This document shows, in pieces, positions 1 through 7,300 of a stretch of DNA of 64,000 nt. A program made the position numbers and the translations under genes. The DNA comes from Ectothiorhodospiraceae bacterium (GTDB lineage: Bacteria; Pseudomonadota; Gammaproteobacteria; HK1): assembly GCA_024234875.1 (NCBI GenBank), contig JACKNM010000004.1, forward strand, positions 62,001-126,000. The letters run 5' to 3'. The notes beneath the pieces were generated by a model. That model worked only from the letters and a program-made list of their open reading frames with translations, did not search any database and was not told the DNA's origin. Within the stretch, counting starts at the first letter, position 1; each line of letters begins with the position of its first letter.

Positions 1-272
1 GATTCGACGGCGCCGAGGTGGGGCTGCGCCGGCTCTCCATCGTGTCGGTCATCGGCGCGAACCTCGACCACGCGGAGCTCGCCGCGCAGGCCACCACGGC
101 ACTGGTCGAGGCGAAGGTGCCGTTGCTCGGGCTGCACCGGCTCACCCGCGGCACCGATCTCCAGCTCATGGTGGCGGAGGCAGATTTCGACGGCGCGGTC
201 CGCGCCCTGCACGCCGCGCTGATCGAGACGCGCCCCGCCGACACCCTGACCGACCTCGACGCCGCCGCCTGA
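1..272 (+). CDS. lysC: Aspartate kinase, C-terminal fragment (5' end outside window)
   Basis: The frame is open from base 3 with no upstream stop, so this is the 3' end of a gene that starts left of the window. The visible ~89 residues look like the last ACT domain of aspartate kinase: a SIVSVIGANL strand, a helix, then LMVAEADFDGAVRALHAALIE, which resembles the end of LysC proteins. In the family this regulatory ACT domain binds lysine or threonine and gives feedback control of the first step of the aspartate pathway. The catalytic domain is not in the window, so fusion to homoserine dehydrogenase or another enzyme cannot be excluded. The 111 bases after the stop show nothing notable except the ribosome site of the next gene. 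Confidence 0.7.
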   Translation, partial: FDGAEVGLRRLSIVSVIGANLDHAELAAQATTALVEAKVPLLGLHRLTRGTDLQLMVAEADFDGAVRALHAALIETRPADTLTDLDAAA

Positions 273-383
273 GCGCGCGATCGCGCTCCGGAGGCTCGGA
301 GCGGGGTCGCCATCGGCCTTGAATCGGTCGCCGCCGTTGCCCTAATGTCCATGCCCTCGCACGGGGGCGAGGGGAGCGGCTGG

Positions 384-1589
384 ATGCGACTGTTCGAAGG
401 GTGCCGGGTCCTGGAGCTGGGCTCCACGGTGGCGGGGCCGTTCGCGTCGCGGATGCTGGCGGACTTCGGCGCCGAGGTGATCAAGGTCGAGTCGCCGGAG
501 GGCGACGTCGCGCGCTCCATGGGACCCCGCAAGAACGGGGTCCCGCTCTACGCCGCGAGCATCATGCGCAACAAGCGCACCGTCGTCATCGACCTGCGCG
601 TCGCGGACGGGCAGGACGTCGTGCGCCGGCTCGCGCGCCGTATGGACGTGGTGATCGAGAACTTCCGCCCCGGCACCATGGAGCGCTGGGGCCTCGGCTA
701 CGACGCGCTCGCGGCCGAGAATCCGGGCCTGGTGCTCGCCCGCATCAGCGGCTACGGCCAGGATGGACCCTACGCCGACCGCCCCGGCTACGGTGTGAAC
801 GGCGAGGCGATGAGCGGTCTGCGCGCGCTCACCGGCGAGCCGGATCGCCCCCCGCCGCGCGTGGCCACCTCGCTCACCGACTACATCGCCGGCACCTACG
901 CCGCCTTCGGTATCGCCTCGGCCCTGCTCCATCGCACCCGTACCGGGCGCGGGCAGGTCATCGACGTCGCGCTGTACGAGAGCGCGATGAGCTATGTCGA
1001 GCCGCACATTCCGGTCTTCGCCTCGCTCGGAATCGAGGGTCGCCGCTCCGGTTCACGCCTCCCGATGAGCACCCCGAACAGCCTGTTCCCGGCACGTGAC
1101 GGCCACGTCCACATCGCGGCCTTCGCCGATGGCGCGTTCCGCCGGCTGGCGACGGTGATGGGGCGCCCCGACCTCCCCGACGATCCGCGCTTCGCGACCA
1201 CCCGCGCGCGTAACGAGAACGTCGATGCCCTCGAAGCGGAGATCGCGCGCTGGACCAGTGGATTCGACACCCGCGAGCTCGAGGCACTGCTGGTCGAGGC
1301 GGGCATACCGGCGAGTCGCATCTACGGCGTCGCCGACCTGTTCGACGACCCACACATCGCCGCACGCGGCGCGCTGCTCGAGGTGAGCGACGCCCGCCTC
1401 GGCTCGACCACCGTCCCCGCTCCGATGCCGAGGTTCTCGGAAACCCCGGGCACGGTGCGCTGGCTGGGTCGACCGCTGGGCGCTGACACACGGGAGGTCC
1501 TGGCCGACCTCGCCGGGCTCGACGACGCGCGGATCGCGAGCCTTCTCGAGCGGGGTGTGGTGCGCCAGCACGACCCCCGCTCCGACTGA
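384..1589 (+). CDS. Family III (CaiB/BaiF) CoA-transferase
   Basis: A 401-residue protein of the usual length for CaiB/BaiF enzymes, which move CoA between carboxylic acids through an aspartyl-CoA anhydride. The N-terminus has the family pattern RVLELGSTVAGPF, followed by GAEVIKVE, NKRTVVIDL and VVIENFRPGTMERWGLGY. The candidate catalytic Asp is D166 in TSLTDYIAG. The frame stays open to an ATG at 345, but GAGGGGAG sits at proper spacing before the ATG at 384, and the family start (MRLFEG) matches it, so I use 384. A carboxyltransferase and a biotin carrier follow on the same strand, suggesting the set activates and carboxylates an acyl-CoA. The acid substrate cannot be read from the sequence. 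Confidence 0.9.
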   Translation: MRLFEGCRVLELGSTVAGPFASRMLADFGAEVIKVESPEGDVARSMGPRKNGVPLYAASIMRNKRTVVIDLRVADGQDVVRRLARRMDVVIENFRPGTMERWGLGYDALAAENPGLVLARISGYGQDGPYADRPGYGVNGEAMSGLRALTGEPDRPPPRVATSLTDYIAGTYAAFGIASALLHRTRTGRGQVIDVALYESAMSYVEPHIPVFASLGIEGRRSGSRLPMSTPNSLFPARDGHVHIAAFADGAFRRLATVMGRPDLPDDPRFATTRARNENVDALEAEIARWTSGFDTRELEALLVEAGIPASRIYGVADLFDDPHIAARGALLEVSDARLGSTTVPAPMPRFSETPGTVRWLGRPLGADTREVLADLAGLDDARIASLLERGVVRQHDPRSD

Positions 1590-1610
1590 CGGCCATCGAA
1601 GGAGAGCACG

Positions 1611-3137
1611 TTGAACCCGAACCCGGAGCTCGCGCGACGCCGCGAGCAAGCGCTCGCCATGGGCGGGCCGGAGAAGCTCTCGCGCCGGCGCGCGCAAGGA
1701 CTCCTCGACGCCCGCGCCCGCATCGACGCATTGATCGACCCCGGCTCGTTCAGTGAGTCGGGCCTGCTGGCGCGCTCCTCGGTCGAGCCGGCAGACCGCG
1801 ACCGGACGCCGGCCGACGGCAAGGTCTCGGGCTATGCGCGCATCGACGGCCGCCCCGTCGCCCTCGTCTCCAACGACTTCACGGTCAAGGGCGCGTCGAG
1901 CAGCCTCACCAACATGCGCAAGATCGCCCACGTCAAGCGCACCGCCACCCAGCGTGGTCTTCCGCTGGTCTTGCTCGGTGAGTCGTCCGGCGCCCGCATG
2001 CCCGACAACATGGGCTCCGACGGCATGGGCGCCCTGCTCGGCAACGATCCCCACCAGTACGTGCGTCATCGCGAGACCCCGTGGGTGTCCGCGCTGCTCG
2101 GTGACTGCTTCGGCTCGTCCGCGTTCTACGCCTGCATCTCGGACCACGTGGTGATGCGCAAGGGTGCCTGCATGGCCATCGGAAGCCCGCGGCTGGTCGA
2201 GCTGGCGATGGGAGAGAAGGTCGACCGCGAGACCCTCGGCGGGCATCAGCATCACGCCAGCGTGACCGGCGCGGTCGACGTGGTGGTCGACGACGACCTC
2301 GCGGCCCTGGCCGAGATCCGGAGATTCCTGAGCTATCTGCCGTCGTCCGCGAGCGAGCCTCCTCCGCGCGCGGAGGTTCCGGAGGGCGCCGACGAGGCCG
2401 CGAGCACCGTCGGCGACATGCTCCCGGCCAGCCGCACCCGTGGCTACGACATGCGGCGCCTCGCGCGCCGCCTGCTCGATCCCGGCTCTGCCTACGAGCT
2501 CAAGCCGGAGTTCGGCAAGACCGCGACCACCATGCTCGGCCGGCTCGATGGGCACACCGTCGGGGTGATCGGCAACAACCCGATGTTCAAGGCCGGTGCG
2601 CTCGACCCGGCGGCGTGCGCGAAGATCACCCGCTTCCTCGCCATGTGCGACTCGTTCAACATCCCGATCGTCAACCTGGTCGACACCCCCGGATTCGTCA
2701 TCGGCACCGCGGCCGAGCGCCAGAACGCGCCGACCCGCATCATGACCTACATGACCGCGCTACAGATGACCACCGTGCCGAAGCTCACCGTCATCGTGCG
2801 CAAGTCCTACGGCCAGGCCTATCTCAACATGGGTGGCGGCAGGAACTCCGACGAGGTCGCGGCCTGGCCGTCGGCGGAGGTCTCGTTCATGGACCCGCGT
2901 TTCGGTGCACGGATCGTGAGCCCCGCGGGCGCGTCGGAGGAGACCCTGGCCGAGGTCGAGGAGCAACTCGGTCGCGATTCCGAGGTGTGGGGGATCGCAG
3001 GCATGTTCGCGGTGCAGTACGTGCTCGAGCCCGGCGAGACGCGCCAGTGGCTGGTCGACATGCTGCGTGTGCACGGCGCCAGCACCCCACGGGCGATGAG
3101 CAGGCGTCAGCTCGCCGCCTGGCCGTTCAACTTCTGA
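1611..3137 (+). CDS. Acyl-CoA carboxylase carboxyltransferase subunit (PccB/MmdA type)
   Basis: A 508-residue two-lobed crotonase-fold carboxyltransferase that would pass a carboxyl group between biotin and an acyl-CoA. The N-lobe holds LGESSGARMPDNMGSDGMG, and the C-lobe holds GVIGNNPMFKAGALDPAACAK, IPIVNLVDTPGFVIG and RKSYGQAYLNMGGG, all near the positions seen in propionyl/methylmalonyl-CoA carboxylase beta chains. The start is TTG at 1611, supported by an AAGGAGAG ribosome site; no ATG nearby fits as well. It lies 21 bases after the CoA-transferase and 14 before the biotin carrier. No biotin carboxylase gene is in the window, so the complex must borrow one, or the enzyme works as a decarboxylase or transcarboxylase. 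Substrate specificity is unknown. Confidence 0.9.
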   Translation: MNPNPELARRREQALAMGGPEKLSRRRAQGLLDARARIDALIDPGSFSESGLLARSSVEPADRDRTPADGKVSGYARIDGRPVALVSNDFTVKGASSSLTNMRKIAHVKRTATQRGLPLVLLGESSGARMPDNMGSDGMGALLGNDPHQYVRHRETPWVSALLGDCFGSSAFYACISDHVVMRKGACMAIGSPRLVELAMGEKVDRETLGGHQHHASVTGAVDVVVDDDLAALAEIRRFLSYLPSSASEPPPRAEVPEGADEAASTVGDMLPASRTRGYDMRRLARRLLDPGSAYELKPEFGKTATTMLGRLDGHTVGVIGNNPMFKAGALDPAACAKITRFLAMCDSFNIPIVNLVDTPGFVIGTAAERQNAPTRIMTYMTALQMTTVPKLTVIVRKSYGQAYLNMGGGRNSDEVAAWPSAEVSFMDPRFGARIVSPAGASEETLAEVEEQLGRDSEVWGIAGMFAVQYVLEPGETRQWLVDMLRVHGASTPRAMSRRQLAAWPFNF

Positions 3138-3151
3138 CAGGAGGCCAGCGC

Positions 3152-3376
3152 ATGGCGAGCATCGATGCGGTCGCCGAGGTCACCGGCGTCGTGTTCAGCA
3201 TTCTGGTCGAGGTCGGTGAGACCGTCGACGAGGGACACGAGCTGATGATTCTCGAGTCGATGAAGATGGAGGTCCCGGTCTACGCACCAGCGGCAGGGAC
3301 CGTGTCCAGCATCCGCTTCGACGAGGGCGAGGTGGTCGAGCAGGGCGCGGTGGTCGCAATCCTGACCACCGGATAG
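3152..3376 (+). CDS. Small biotin carrier protein (biotin/lipoyl attachment domain)
   Basis: A 74-residue protein that is nothing but a biotinyl domain: two sheet halves (GVVFSILVEVGETV and GTVSSIRFDEGEVV) around the hairpin ESMKMEVPV, with K38 as the biotinylation site. Free-standing carriers of this size serve acyl-CoA carboxylases and biotin-dependent decarboxylases. The start is ATG 3152, preceded by ACAGGAGG; the same frame is open far upstream but only as an overlap with the carboxyltransferase. It is the last gene of the + strand set and ends at a strong inverted repeat. Confidence 0.92.
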   Translation: MASIDAVAEVTGVVFSILVEVGETVDEGHELMILESMKMEVPVYAPAAGTVSSIRFDEGEVVEQGAVVAILTTG

Positions 3377-3409
3377 CGCTCCCGGCTCGGGCACGAGAGC
3401 CGGAGGCGC
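3376..3409. terminator. Inverted repeat between convergent genes, probable bidirectional terminator
   Basis: A 13-base stem (3376-3388 against 3397-3409, two adjacent mismatches) with an 8-base loop. It starts on the last base of the biotin carrier stop codon and lies just before the end of the facing minus-strand gene. There is no clear U-run, so termination is inferred from position and stem strength. Confidence 0.5.
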
Positions 3410-3418
3410 CTCGGGCGC

Positions 3419-4162
3419 TCAGACGAGCGTGTCCATCAAGTCGATCATGAACTCGACGTCTTCCTCGGACACGTCGTCCCAGCCGGGAATGCCGATGTCG
3501 TCGAGAACCGAGCGACCCTTGTCGGATTGCGCGAGTCCGGTGAGGGCATCGTGCACTGCCACCGCCTGCTCGCCCATCGCGGGGCTGACCAGGAACAGGT
3601 GGTGGATGACGTTGATCTGACTCTCGACCAGCACGCGCAGCTTCGAGCGAATCATCGGAGACAGCTCGTTGTAGGTGTCGGCGAGGAAGAACCCGGCCGC
3701 CGCATGCCCGCGCATCAGCTCCTTGGCCACCAGCACGTAGTTCTCGCAGCGCTTGAGGGTGACGTTGGCGGCGCCGAGGTCGGCCGGCTCGAGCATGATC
3801 ATGCCCATCATGTGGACGTCGGGATCGTCGGTCGTGGCCACCGTGATTCCAGGGCTCAGATCCTCGACCCGCTCGACCGGGCCCTGCGCCGACGTCGCGA
3901 CGACCGTCTCGTCGCACTTGCTCCGCGGTTTCGCCACCGCGCGGTAGCCGCGCTCGCGCACCAGCCACGCGGCGTCGTAGGGGTTGGCATAGATGAGATC
4001 GACCTTGCCGTCGCGGATGGCATCGCGCTGGCGCTCGAAGTCGTCGAAGACCTCGAGCCGAATCGAGGTCTCGAGGGCGTGTTGTAGCCAGTTGTTGAGA
4101 ATGAACCAACCGGCCAGATACTTGGTGTTGAAGTCCGGGCTCACGGTGAGGATCTGAGACAT
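3419..4162 (-). CDS. PhnD-like periplasmic-binding fold protein without signal peptide
   Basis: A 247-residue type 2 binding-protein fold of the phosphate/phosphonate (PhnD) group: an opening strand MSQILTVSPDFNTKYL, the hinge-like stretch KVDLIYANPYDAAWLV, and a second lobe around TVATTDDPDVHMMGM and RGHAAAGFFLADTYNEL. The first residues go straight into the first beta strand, so I see no signal peptide or lipobox and expect a cytoplasmic protein. No ABC permease or ATPase is beside it. It is the last gene of a signalling operon, 19 bases after an Aer-like PAS gene, so a ligand-sensing role fits better than transport. The ligand is unknown. GGAG precedes the ATG. Confidence 0.7.
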   Translation of the reverse strand: MSQILTVSPDFNTKYLAGWFILNNWLQHALETSIRLEVFDDFERQRDAIRDGKVDLIYANPYDAAWLVRERGYRAVAKPRSKCDETVVATSAQGPVERVEDLSPGITVATTDDPDVHMMGMIMLEPADLGAANVTLKRCENYVLVAKELMRGHAAAGFFLADTYNELSPMIRSKLRVLVESQINVIHHLFLVSPAMGEQAVAVHDALTGLAQSDKGRSVLDDIGIPGWDDVSEEDVEFMIDLMDTLV

Positions 4163-4181
4163 TCGTCGCGCTCCGCTGGCT

Positions 4182-4655
4182 TCAAGTCAGGGTCCGATAG
4201 AGAGCCGCCGCCTCCTCGATCTTGCGACGCGAGGGCTTGCGCCGCACCGAGGTGTATCCGACCAGCTTCCCGCCGCGAAGGTTCGGGACCACGGTCGCGT
4301 AGACCCAGTAGTAGGCACCGTCCTTGCGCAGGTTCTTCACGTATCCGTGCCACTTCTCGCCCGCGCCGACGGTGTCCCAGAGACCCTTGAAGGCGACCGC
4401 CGGCATCTCGGGATGACGCAGGATGTGGTGCGGCTGGCCGACCAGCTCGTCCTCGGCGTAGCCCGACATGAAGACGAAGGAGCGATTGACGTGGGTGATG
4501 ATCCCCTCGGGGTCGGTGCGGGAGACGATGAGCTTGCCCTCGGGAAAGGGAACCTCGCGATCGACCACGTGCACCGTCCGCGTCGATCCGTCACAGAACG
4601 TGAGCGTGTGGCGAGTGGCCTCGCCTTCCACATCACATGCCTGGATGTCGTTCAT
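4182..4655 (-). CDS. Aer-like stand-alone PAS domain protein
   Basis: A 157-residue protein with one PAS domain and no output domain. It matches the N-terminal PAS module of the aerotaxis receptor Aer closely: SRTDPEGIITHVNRSF, GYAEDELVGQPHHILRHPEM, then a Trp in GEKWHGYVKN and the stretch RKDGAYYWVYATVVPN, and finally a helix IEEAAALYRTL. In Aer this module binds FAD and reads redox state; the RHPEMP and Trp positions are kept here, so flavin binding is plausible but unproven. Without a methyl-accepting domain it must signal to a partner. It sits between a roadblock gene and a PhnD-like gene. The ATG at 4655 has a GGAGGA site. Confidence 0.85.
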   Translation of the reverse strand: MNDIQACDVEGEATRHTLTFCDGSTRTVHVVDREVPFPEGKLIVSRTDPEGIITHVNRSFVFMSGYAEDELVGQPHHILRHPEMPAVAFKGLWDTVGAGEKWHGYVKNLRKDGAYYWVYATVVPNLRGGKLVGYTSVRRKPSRRKIEEAAALYRTLT

Positions 4656-4714
4656 GGCTCGTCCTCCACGCGCGCTCGGCGTGTCTCGCTTCCAACCGAA
4701 TCCCCGACGAGCGC

Positions 4715-5077
4715 TCAGAGCACCTTGGCGATGCTGCTCGCGGCCCGCTTGGCATCCAGGAAGATCAGACCGAGCTTCGCCTGCGCCTTGGCGAGCACCG
4801 ACAGCACCGCATCGCTGCCGGCGTAGGTCATGAGGATGTAGCCACCGCTCCCCTTCACCAGCGCCTGCTCCAGCTCTCCGCGATCGAGCTCCTGCGCGCT
4901 GCGGTCACCGAGCGTCAGCATGGCCGCGATCATCGCGCCGACCCGATCCTCGTCCATGTTCGCGGGCAGCACGCTCGCGATCATCAGCCCGTCGGTCGAG
5001 ACCACCGCCGAGGCCTCGATGTCGGCCGAGGTGCCGTTCAGGTCGTTGAGGATCGAAAGCAACATCTCGTCGCGCAT
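4715..5077 (-). CDS. Roadblock/LC7 domain protein (MglB-like)
   Basis: A 120-residue single roadblock domain: helix LLSILNDLNGTSADIE, strands SAVVSTDGLMIASVLP, long helix DRVGAMIAAMLTLGDRSAQEL, strands GGYILMTYAGSDAVLSVLA, and a C-terminal helix. Such proteins dimerise and act as GTPase-activating or scaffolding partners of MglA-type GTPases. A GTPase of that kind is encoded two genes upstream, fused to a kinase, so this is its likely partner. The frame could start at 5098, but AGGAG lies 8 bases before the ATG at 5077, which I take as the start. Confidence 0.85.
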   Translation of the reverse strand: MRDEMLLSILNDLNGTSADIEASAVVSTDGLMIASVLPANMDEDRVGAMIAAMLTLGDRSAQELDRGELEQALVKGSGGYILMTYAGSDAVLSVLAKAQAKLGLIFLDAKRAASSIAKVL

Positions 5078-5167
5078 CACAATCACTCCTGCTTCCATCC
5101 TCGCGATCCAGGCGGTCCCGGAACCGAGGCGGTTTCCGTTCGTTGGCCGCGTCGGCGGCGGGGCGGT

Positions 5168-5803
5168 CTATCTCGAGTAACGCCTCGCGAGCGTCCACAC
5201 CAGCGCGAGGAACTCCGGCACGTGAAAGCACGGCTCGCCACAGGCGACCAGTGAGAAATGGTGCTCTGCCACGTGTAGCGGCCAGATGCCGACCTGACTG
5301 TTGCCGGCGGCATCGACCACCGCCCAGGCACCGGAGCGAAAGCTCAGGTTGTTACGCAGCAACCGACGATGCCGGTCGTGCAGCGCGGCGACGTCGGCGC
5401 TGAGCGCGGAGAGCTCCTCGGCGGTCTCGTGGGAGAACCCGGCACGGGCGAGGTAGAAGCCGTCGCTGTCGGCCAGCAGGGCCTTTCCGGAGCCGGAGAG
5501 CATCTCCAGCATCTCGGGCACGTCGCGCTCCATGTTGCCGGTCGGTGCCGGGCGCTGGCTCGCCTCGCCCACCACCCAGCCGACGGACTCGGCGCGGTAG
5601 AGGACCTCGGCCGCCTCCTCCTCGCTCGACTGCCCGGTCCAGTCTCGTAGCCGGTCGGCGTCGAGCGCGACGGTCGCATCCTCGCGCATGACCGCGAGCA
5701 GGAGCCGCCGCGCGACGTCGTCGTCAGGGCTCGAGGTCGCGAAGTAGGCGCCGGCGGGGGTCGGGGCGATGAAGAGGTCGGTGGCGAGCTGGTACGCGGA
5801 CAT
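5168..5803 (-). CDS. Hypothetical protein, possible N-terminal winged helix plus roadblock-like domain
   Basis: A 211-residue cytoplasmic protein that I do not recognise by family. Residues ~25-85 are helical and could form a winged helix (DDDVARRLLLAVMREDAT ... EEEAAEVLYRAESVGWVVG). From about residue 105 the order of elements (KALLADSDGFYLARAGF, then helix EELSALSADVAALHDRHRRL, then strands WAVVDAAGNSQVGIWPL and HHFSLVACGEP) looks like a diverged roadblock fold. It starts 12 bases after the kinase-GTPase gene and is followed by the canonical roadblock gene, so the two may form a heteromeric partner of the GTPase. That is inference from context and secondary-structure pattern only. Confidence 0.6.
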   Translation of the reverse strand: MSAYQLATDLFIAPTPAGAYFATSSPDDDVARRLLLAVMREDATVALDADRLRDWTGQSSEEEAAEVLYRAESVGWVVGEASQRPAPTGNMERDVPEMLEMLSGSGKALLADSDGFYLARAGFSHETAEELSALSADVAALHDRHRRLLRNNLSFRSGAWAVVDAAGNSQVGIWPLHVAEHHFSLVACGEPCFHVPEFLALVWTLARRYSR

Positions 5804-5815
5804 TGGGTCGCTCCG

Positions 5816-7300
5816 TCAGAGCCGATAGTCCTCGACGCCCGGGTCGATGGCGCAGAGCAGTGCCTGCACCAGCACCGAGACGTCCCGCCGTTCGCGCGCG
5901 TCGACGGAGAACACCGGCGGACTCACCGCCACGGTGCCGGCCGCGGCGCCGCGCAGGTGCACGTGGTACTCGTCGATGGTCGGATACGGGGCCTCGTCCA
6001 TCCGGGTCACCCCGATCGCGAGGCGCGTCTCGCGTATCAGCTCGCGAAAGGCGTTGAGGAAGAAGTCGAGGTCCTTGAACGGGTCGCGGCGGCTGTTGTC
6101 GATGAGGAGAACCAGTCCGAGCGCGCCCTTGCGCAGGATCTCCCACATGAAGTCGAACCGCTCCTGGCCGGGCGTTCCGTACAGATGGACCCGCTCGGTC
6201 GGGCCGAGGCTCATGACGCCGTAGTCCATCGCCACGGTGGTGGCGTCCTTTCGCGCCCGGGCCATGTCGCTCGCACGGCTGTCGGTCGCCACCGGCGGGA
6301 CGTCGCTGAGCGAGGCGATGGCGGTGGTCTTGCCCGCGCCCACCGGCCCGGCGAAGACGAGCTTGTGATTCTGCGTCGCCTGCCGGCGCAGCGACGCCGT
6401 CGTGGGCTGGGCCGACCGCTCCGTCGCGCGCAACCGGTCCAGCAGCTCGGCGGCGGAGCGCGGTCGATTCGACATCTCCAACGCCATCATCCAGTCGACC
6501 GACTCCAGCAACACCGGGCTGTAGCGATCGCTTCCCACCAGCGCCGCGGCGAGCAGGGGATCCGGCGCGCCGGACTCGATCATCTGCAGTCGCTTGACCG
6601 AGGGCGGTGGGGACTTGCCGGCGATGCAGCGGTACATCGTCGCGCCGAGGGCGTAGAGGTCGGTCGGTGGACCTTCACGACCGTCGAACCAGTACTGCTC
6701 GAGCGGGGCATAGCCGGGCGTGAGCAAGGTGGCGTCGTGCTCGGTACGCGACATCTCGAGCTCGGCGGCACCGAAGTCGAGGAGGATCGGCGAGTCGTGC
6801 TCTCGCACGAAGACGTTGGCAGGCTTGATGTCGCGATGCAGATAGCGCTTGCGATGGATCTCGACGAGTCCTTCCAGCAGGGGCAGGAAGATGCGCCGCA
6901 TGCGCCCCTCGTCCATCGTCGCGTCGGGGCTCTCGAGCACGGTGGCGAGGCTCTGCCCGTACTCGAAGTCCATGATGATGTACGCGGTGCCGTTGGCGGG
7001 GAAGAACCGCGCCACGCGAACGATGTTGGGGTGCTTGAAGTGAGCCAGGACCTGCGCCTCGCCCACGAACCGATCGAGGCACCACTTGTAGTGCTCGAGC
7101 TGACCTGGGTCGTGCGGGCGGACCTCACCGTCGACCCGAGTCACCAGGCTCGACGGAAAGAACTCCTTGATCGCGACCACCATGTCGAGGTGGGTATCGA
7201 GAGCGCGATAGGTGATTCCGAAGGCGCCGGCCCCGAGCACCGCCTCGATGCGGTACTCGGCGAGCATGGTGCCGACGGGTAACGCGTCGCGATGGCTCAT
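5816..7300 (-). CDS. Ser/Thr protein kinase fused to a MglA/Ras-like small GTPase
   Basis: A 494-residue two-domain protein. Residues ~15-290 form a Hanks-type kinase: glycine loop GAGAFG (23-28), catalytic Lys in VAIKEF (K45), HRDIKPANV (155-163) and DFG (175-177), all intact. From ~310 there is a GTPase: P-loop GPVGAGKTT, switch region DATTVAMDYG, G3 motif LYGTPGQERF, and a G4-like GVTRMDEA in which TRMD replaces TKxD. There is no membrane segment. Start ATG 7300 has GGAGGGG and overlaps the upstream stop by ATGA; the open frame upstream lies inside the preceding gene. A roadblock protein is encoded close by, as for MglA-MglB pairs. I infer that phosphorylation and GTP state are coupled in one switch protein. 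Confidence 0.9.
   Translation of the reverse strand: MSHRDALPVGTMLAEYRIEAVLGAGAFGITYRALDTHLDMVVAIKEFFPSSLVTRVDGEVRPHDPGQLEHYKWCLDRFVGEAQVLAHFKHPNIVRVARFFPANGTAYIIMDFEYGQSLATVLESPDATMDEGRMRRIFLPLLEGLVEIHRKRYLHRDIKPANVFVREHDSPILLDFGAAELEMSRTEHDATLLTPGYAPLEQYWFDGREGPPTDLYALGATMYRCIAGKSPPPSVKRLQMIESGAPDPLLAAALVGSDRYSPVLLESVDWMMALEMSNRPRSAAELLDRLRATERSAQPTTASLRRQATQNHKLVFAGPVGAGKTTAIASLSDVPPVATDSRASDMARARKDATTVAMDYGVMSLGPTERVHLYGTPGQERFDFMWEILRKGALGLVLLIDNSRRDPFKDLDFFLNAFRELIRETRLAIGVTRMDEAPYPTIDEYHVHLRGAAAGTVAVSPPVFSVDARERRDVSVLVQALLCAIDPGVEDYRL

Noticed and set aside
345..384. Upstream ATG (345) of the CoA-transferase
   Set aside because: No ribosome site precedes it, while GAGGGGAG precedes 384 and the family start matches there.
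5077..5098. Longer start of the roadblock gene at 5098
   Set aside because: The AGGAG site lies between 5098 and 5077 and fits only the inner ATG.
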